Shown here: in pieces, positions 11,721 to 15,469 of the stretch
Position numbering within the stretch: position 1 is the stretch's first letter
Layout: the number at the start of each line of letters is the position of its first letter
The notes under the pieces: generated by a model
The model's input: only the letters and a program-made list of their open reading frames with translations
Told to the model about the DNA's origin: nothing
Databases searched by the model: none
Program-made: the position numbers and the translations under genes
Origin: Candidatus Peregrinibacteria bacterium
Lineage (GTDB): Bacteria; Patescibacteriota; Gracilibacteria; UBA1369
Assembly (NCBI GenBank): GCA_014729615.1
Contig: WJJQ01000034.1
Coordinates: 1 to 15,469 of the forward strand
Length of the DNA: 15,469 nt
Direction of reading: 5' to 3'

Positions 11721-13814
11721 TTATAGAATAGACATTCCAACTATTAGCGGCGCAATGATAACTGCAATAGTATTTATTACTTTAATTAAGGCATTAATGG
11801 CAGGTCCCGCGGTGTCTTTGAAAGGGTCTCCAACCGTATCACCAACAACGGCCGCTTTGTGCGCTTCGGACCCTTTTCCTCCATAGTGACCGTCTTCAAT
11901 ATATTTTTTTGCGTTATCCCAAGCACCACCACCTGTAGACATTTGAATGGCTACCAATAGCCCTGCGACTATAACACCAACCAATAGTCCTCCAAGAGCG
12001 ATTGGACCAAGAATGAATCCAACTACAACCGGCGCCAAAACGGCAAGAAGACCTGGGAAAAGCATTTCTTTAAGAGCCGCCTTTGTAACAATGTCCACTG
12101 TTCGTGAATAATCGGGTTTTTGTGATCCGTCCATAATCCCTTTTTTTGTTCTAAACTGGTATCGAACTTCTTCTACAACGGAGTGCGCCGTTTTACCGAC
12201 GGACTGCATTGTGGAAGCCGAAAACAAGAATGGTAATAGTCCACCGATGAATAATCCAACCAAAACTTTATGGTCGATTAAACTAAAAATAAATTCTTCA
12301 GAAGAAACTTTAGCTAATTCTTCGCTATATGCCTGGAAAAGTACAAGCGCGGCAAGTCCCGCGGATCCAATGGCGTAACCTTTGGTAACTGCTTTTGTAG
12401 TGTTTCCAACAGCATCCAAGGCGTCGGTGTTTTTTCGAACATGGTCATCAAGTTCAGCCATTTCCGCTATTCCGCCCGCGTTGTCGGTAATGGGGCCGTA
12501 TGAATCCGTGGCAATTACCATACCTGTTGTTGACAGCATGGCTACTGCCGCGATGGCAATTCCATAAATACCGTTATTTAGGTATGAAGCTTCACCAAAC
12601 ATAAAGGCTAATATAATGGCTCCAACAATTACAATTACGGGAAGAAAAGTGGATTCAAGTCCTACAGCAAGTCCTGTAATAATATTTGTTCCGGCGCCGG
12701 TTTCTGAAGATTTGGCTATTTTTTTAACGGGATTATAAGCTGTAGATGTGTAGTATTCAGTAATAATGGTGATTAATAATGTTACGCCAAGCCCGACCAA
12801 AGCGGCCCAGAAAATGTTAATGTCACCAATAAACCATTGGTTGGCGAAATAAAAGCCAATGGCAGATAAGACTCCTGTTACAATCATACCTTTATATAGG
12901 GCTTTCATAATATTTCGTCCTCTTCCCAACTTAATAAAAAATGTACCGATGATAGTCGCAACTACGGCAATCGCCCCTAACATTAAAGGGAATTCAATTC
13001 CGTTTTGACCAAGAGCTGTTGTGGCAACAGAAGCCGCAAGAATCATGGCCGCAATTAACGTTACCGCGTAAGTTTCAAATAAATCCGCTCCCATGCCCGC
13101 GCAGTCTCCTACATTATCACCTACGTTATCCGCAATTGTTGCCGGATTTCTTGGATCGTCTTCCGGTATGTTTTGTTCAACTTTTCCAACTAAATCTGCT
13201 CCAACATCAGCGGCTTTTGTGAAAATACCGCCTCCGACACGGGCAAAAAGTGAAATTAATGATGCTCCGAATCCGAATCCGATCAGTAAATTTGGTGCTT
13301 CGCCAACGGGGATTCCAAGCAAACTTGTAAATACGTAATAAAAACCACCTACACCCAACAGCGCAAGTCCCACTACAGATAAACCGGTAACCGATCCGCC
13401 CTTGAAAGCAACGTCAAGTGCCGCTTGTAAACTTTTTTTAGCGGCTTCGGTGGTTCGAACATTGGCGCGTACGGAAACGTTCATACCAATGAATCCGGCA
13501 AGACCGGAAAAAATTGCACCGAAAATAAAGCCAATGGCCGTAAGCAGACCATTATTGTGCGCTCCTTTCGGAAGCAGGAAAGCCAATAATAAAAATATTA
13601 TTATTGCGAAAATTGATACAGTAATCGCTTGTCTGTTCAAATAAGCACTGGATCCGTCTTGAATAGCCTTGGCAATGTCTTTCATTTTTTCATCGCCGGA
13701 TCCTTTTTTAACCACGTTAAGTATCAAAACAATAGCGTAAATTATAGCCACAATGCTGATTCCTATGGCAATTTCAGGAGTATAATTCACAAGAAAATCA
13801 ATGATTGAATTCAT
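11721..13814 (-). CDS. hppA: Membrane proton-pumping pyrophosphatase, K+-independent type
   Basis: This enzyme hydrolyses pyrophosphate and pumps H+ across the membrane. The 697-aa protein is hydrophobic with about 16 membrane segments, the usual size. The active-site motifs are intact: D-V-G-A-D-L-V-G-K-V-E (203-213), N-P-A-T-I-A-D-N-V-G-D-N-V-G-D (223-237), D-S-Y-G-P-I-T-D-N-A-G-G (437-448) and G-D-T-V-G-D-P-F-K-D-T (658-668). The subclass site reads G-N-T-T-K-A (470-475): the Lys at 474 is the known mark of K+-independent enzymes, where K+-dependent ones have Ala. That predicts an H+ pump without K+ activation; Na+ pumps are found only in the K+-dependent class as described. It leads a two-gene unit with the 81-aa protein. 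Confidence 0.96.
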   Translation of the reverse strand: MNSIIDFLVNYTPEIAIGISIVAIIYAIVLILNVVKKGSGDEKMKDIAKAIQDGSSAYLNRQAITVSIFAIIIFLLLAFLLPKGAHNNGLLTAIGFIFGAIFSGLAGFIGMNVSVRANVRTTEAAKKSLQAALDVAFKGGSVTGLSVVGLALLGVGGFYYVFTSLLGIPVGEAPNLLIGFGFGASLISLFARVGGGIFTKAADVGADLVGKVEQNIPEDDPRNPATIADNVGDNVGDCAGMGADLFETYAVTLIAAMILAASVATTALGQNGIEFPLMLGAIAVVATIIGTFFIKLGRGRNIMKALYKGMIVTGVLSAIGFYFANQWFIGDINIFWAALVGLGVTLLITIITEYYTSTAYNPVKKIAKSSETGAGTNIITGLAVGLESTFLPVIVIVGAIILAFMFGEASYLNNGIYGIAIAAVAMLSTTGMVIATDSYGPITDNAGGIAEMAELDDHVRKNTDALDAVGNTTKAVTKGYAIGSAGLAALVLFQAYSEELAKVSSEEFIFSLIDHKVLVGLFIGGLLPFLFSASTMQSVGKTAHSVVEEVRYQFRTKKGIMDGSQKPDYSRTVDIVTKAALKEMLFPGLLAVLAPVVVGFILGPIALGGLLVGVIVAGLLVAIQMSTGGGAWDNAKKYIEDGHYGGKGSEAHKAAVVGDTVGDPFKDTAGPAINALIKVINTIAVIIAPLIVGMSIL

Positions 13815-13830
13815 GGGGTTTTGTGTTTTA

Positions 13831-13861
13831 ATTATATAAATAAATTCAGACAGAAATTATA
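13831..13861 (-). promoter_or_regulatory. Candidate -10 boxes for hppA
   Basis: The minus strand has two TATAAT boxes, at 13861-13856 and 13836-13831, before ATG 13814. Neither has a good -35 box at 16-18 nt. The nearer one would give a leader of only about 10 nt. Confidence 0.35.
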
Positions 13862-13931
13862 TTCTATTTTTGGCTTAGCGAAAACTTTTTTTAGGAATAA
13901 TGCATTGATTTAGAGTCAGTGTTGTTGTCTA

Positions 13932-13951
13932 AATATGCTGGTTTGCATATT
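13932..13951. repeat. Perfect inverted repeat upstream of the Yip1-like gene
   Basis: AATATGC (13932-13938) and GCATATT (13945-13951) are perfect 7-bp inverted copies around TGGTTT. The repeat ends 2 bp before the -35 box of the downstream promoter. That is a usual place for a dimeric regulator, or it could be a minor hairpin. Confidence 0.5.
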
Positions 13952-13953
13952 GT

Positions 13954-13982
13954 TTGCCTGTTTATGAGCATTTTTATATAAT
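13954..13982 (+). promoter_or_regulatory. Promoter for the Yip1-like gene
   Basis: TTGCCT (13954-13959), a 17-nt spacer and a perfect TATAAT (13977-13982). Initiation near 13989 leaves about 29 nt to ATG 14018. Confidence 0.55.
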
Positions 13983-14017
13983 GACCAAAAGTATATTAAT
14001 TAATTATTTATTAAACT

Positions 14018-14662
14018 ATGACTTCAAAAAAACTTCCTGAATTACAAGCGCCTAAATTTGATTTTAAGCATTTGGATTTGAAAAAGGCTTTTAATATGTT
14101 CATTGAAATTTTGAAATTGAATAAAACGGAAATTAAAAAGGTGGCCGGTACAGGAAAAATAGATACCGCCGCTTTGATCTTTCTATTAATAGGTGCCTTT
14201 GCGGGTCCGATCGGGTATATGGTTTTCGGGTATAAGGTTTTTTTGGCAACAGTGAGGATTGGTATAGGAAATTTAATAACACAAGGTGTCTTTACCGCTA
14301 TTATAGTGGTAGCGGCCATGTTATTGATTACTTTGGTGGCTACGCGACTTTTTAAAGGTAAGGGTAATTTTTTGGGAATTTTTAGAGTTTTGGGTCTTGC
14401 CTATGGTTTAAATGTTGTCATGTTTTTTGCGGCTTTATTGCCGAGCATTGGAGGTATTTTATCATTACTTGCGGGAGTGTGGATGATTGCCGTTATGTAT
14501 GTTGCTATAAGTGAAATTTTCAGTTTGGATGCAACGAATACAATTTTAACGATGTTGGTTTCAATAATCGCTTTAATGATTGTATCGGCCATTTTTGACT
14601 CTATTACGGGTGGATATGGTGGTTATCAGTTGCAAATGTTGCATTTTAACGCGATGCTTTAA
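14018..14662 (+). CDS. Yip1-like polytopic membrane protein
   Basis: A 214-aa protein with a soluble, Lys-rich N-terminus (about 1-48) and then about five hydrophobic segments (roughly 50-72, 85-107, 122-143, 145-165 and 172-195). The arrangement and the motif G-I-F-R-V-L-G-L-A-Y-G (about 120-130), followed by a helix running L-A-G-V-W-M-I-A-V-M-Y-V, resemble the Yip1 domain family, whose bacterial members are mostly uncharacterised. The C-terminus has a Gly/Tyr-rich stretch (G-G-Y-G-G-Y). There is a dedicated promoter with an inverted repeat beside it, and a terminator follows, so it is probably monocistronic. I rate the family assignment as probable; function is unknown. Confidence 0.65.
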   Translation: MTSKKLPELQAPKFDFKHLDLKKAFNMFIEILKLNKTEIKKVAGTGKIDTAALIFLLIGAFAGPIGYMVFGYKVFLATVRIGIGNLITQGVFTAIIVVAAMLLITLVATRLFKGKGNFLGIFRVLGLAYGLNVVMFFAALLPSIGGILSLLAGVWMIAVMYVAISEIFSLDATNTILTMLVSIIALMIVSAIFDSITGGYGGYQLQMLHFNAML

Positions 14663-14686
14663 GTTTTGAATGGTTAAACAGTGAAT

Positions 14687-14720
14687 AAAGGCGGTTTTTA
14701 CTATTATAAAAGCCGTTTTT
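14687..14720 (+). terminator. Intrinsic terminator after the Yip1-like gene
   Basis: CGGTTTTTA (14692-14700) and TAAAAGCCG (14707-14715) pair over 9 bp with one wobble around CTATTA, and a T5 run (14716-14720) follows. A/G bases at 14687-14691 can extend the stem into the T run. The stem is AT-rich, so efficiency may be modest. Confidence 0.6.
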
Positions 14721-14724
14721 ATGA

Positions 14725-14730
14725 TATAAT
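14725..14730 (+). promoter_or_regulatory. -10 box for the last gene
   Basis: A perfect TATAAT, with predicted initiation near 14737 and about 15 nt to ATG 14752. The -35 position at 17 nt reads TATTAT and falls inside the preceding terminator hairpin, so the promoter is incomplete by consensus. Confidence 0.4.
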
Positions 14731-14751
14731 TAATGGATATTATTATGTCTT

Positions 14752-15469
14752 ATGGCTCAGGATAAAAATACAAACAGAGTGCCTGATGATTTGAAGTCTT
14801 CCAAAGATGAATCTGAAAAGATTAAGGAGCAAGAGGAGGCTAACAAAGACGCTATAGAAGCTGAGGAAAAAGCACAGGAAGAGCGAAATAAATTGGCAAA
14901 TGAAATAAAAAATGTTCAAGATGATAAACTTGATGATGAACAGGATTTAGATGAATCCGAGGAAAATGAAAATGAATTAGCTGAAAAGCAAGTTCCCAAA
15001 AAGAAAAAAAGACGTCGTCGCAAGAAAAAGAAGAAAAAACCTCAAGAAGATATTGCGGATGCTGAAGAATCCCAGAAAAAGGAAGAGCAAGAGCAGAAGG
15101 CGGTGGAAGAAGAGAGCGTGAAGCAGGAAAATGAGGAAAAAGAACAAAATGAACAAAAAGAACAAGTTGAGCAAATAAAGCAGAAGGAAAAGGTAGCTCA
15201 AGATTTTGAGAATGAAGAAAAGTTTAAAGAGGAACAAAAGGCCGCTGAAGTGGAAGCAGAGCAGGAAAAGGAACCGGCGAAAGAGGAGTTAGTAAAGGAA
15301 AAGGAAGAGAAAAAGCAAGCTGAGAAGGAAAAGGCATTGCAAAAAAAGCAAGAAAAAGAGAAAAAAAAGCAAGAAAAGGAGGATACAAAAAAAGAAAAGC
15401 AAGCCGCTGAAGAAGAAAAGAGAAAATTAGAGGAAGAAGAGCGGCATGAAAAAGAAAATGCAGAGATGA
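14752..15469 (+). CDS. Highly charged low-complexity protein, N-terminal part (runs off the right edge)
   Basis: The frame is open from ATG 14752 to the window end, about 239 codons, with no stop. Most residues are Lys, Glu, Gln, Ala or Asp. The first 80 are mainly acidic and predicted helical; residues 83-96 are an unbroken basic run of four Lys, four Arg and six Lys (14998-15039); after residue 100 the protein is a Glu/Lys/Gln-rich single helix or coiled coil. There is no signal peptide and almost no hydrophobic residue. Such arms precede folded domains in proteins such as IF-2, RNase E or TolA-like proteins, and the basic run suggests nucleic-acid or membrane-surface contact. The identifying domain lies outside the window, so I assign no function. 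The start follows a TATAAT box. Confidence 0.7.
   Translation, partial: MAQDKNTNRVPDDLKSSKDESEKIKEQEEANKDAIEAEEKAQEERNKLANEIKNVQDDKLDDEQDLDESEENENELAEKQVPKKKKRRRRKKKKKKPQEDIADAEESQKKEEQEQKAVEEESVKQENEEKEQNEQKEQVEQIKQKEKVAQDFENEEKFKEEQKAAEVEAEQEKEPAKEELVKEKEEKKQAEKEKALQKKQEKEKKKQEKEDTKKEKQAAEEEKRKLEEEERHEKENAEM

Noticed and set aside
277..14662. Alternative genetic code with UGA as glycine, as in Gracilibacteria and SR1
   Set aside because: All recognised proteins reach full family length without any in-frame TGA, so the standard code explains the window.
14977..15237. 86-codon Leu/Phe-rich frame on the minus strand that looks like a membrane protein
   Set aside because: It is the reverse complement of the Glu/Lys repeats of the charged protein; GAA/AAG codons read as TTC/CTT in reverse.

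Overview
The window is AT-rich, tightly packed bacterial chromosome. It holds 18 protein genes, two of them cut by the window ends, and I found no rRNA, tRNA, CRISPR array, transposase or phage gene. Gene families, standard bacterial promoters and family-length reading frames under the standard code all say Bacteria. Three traits suggest a streamlined uncultured lineage of the Patescibacteria/CPR type, perhaps near Peregrinibacteria or Gracilibacteria: no convincing Shine-Dalgarno sequence at any start, no TGA among 16 visible stop codons, and a shortened pyrH-frr-rseP cluster. That placement is an inference of low to moderate confidence and no marker here proves it.

Layout. Positions 1-163 hold the start of a minus-strand lipoprotein gene. 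It faces a single-domain receiver-like protein (277-627) across a back-to-back promoter pair. A small helical unknown (695-1060) meets an AEC-type transporter (1061-1978) stop to stop. Next comes a plus-strand run: a C-tail-anchored unknown, pyrH, frr and rseP (2082-5503), with gaps of 2-11 bp. After a 236-bp intergenic region come dnaA (5740-7167) and a membrane-anchored FecR-domain protein with an acidic linker and Ig-like domain (7235-8548). This meets mltG (8545-9585, minus), which follows ybaB (9589-9879, minus). rplY/ctc (9986-10642) ends in a clear terminator. A palindromic promoter then precedes an unknown 239-aa gene (10746-11465), which meets a minus-strand pair: hppA, a K+-independent H+-pyrophosphatase, followed by an 81-aa unknown. 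A Yip1-like membrane protein (14018-14662) and the start of a very charged low-complexity protein (14752 to the end) close the window.

How the genes relate. The window mixes housekeeping functions: UMP phosphorylation (PyrH), ribosome recycling and 5S-rRNA binding (Frr, L25/CTC), replication initiation (DnaA), nucleoid or DNA binding (YbaB), cell-envelope work (RseP, MltG, the FecR-domain protein, the lipoprotein) and membrane energetics (H+-PPase). The most interesting structure is regulatory: recognisable -35/-10 pairs lie a short distance before SD-less ATG starts, two intergenic regions carry palindromic divergent promoter architecture, and all three convergent gene pairs touch or overlap at their stop codons. 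I see no convincing previously undescribed defence or mobile system.
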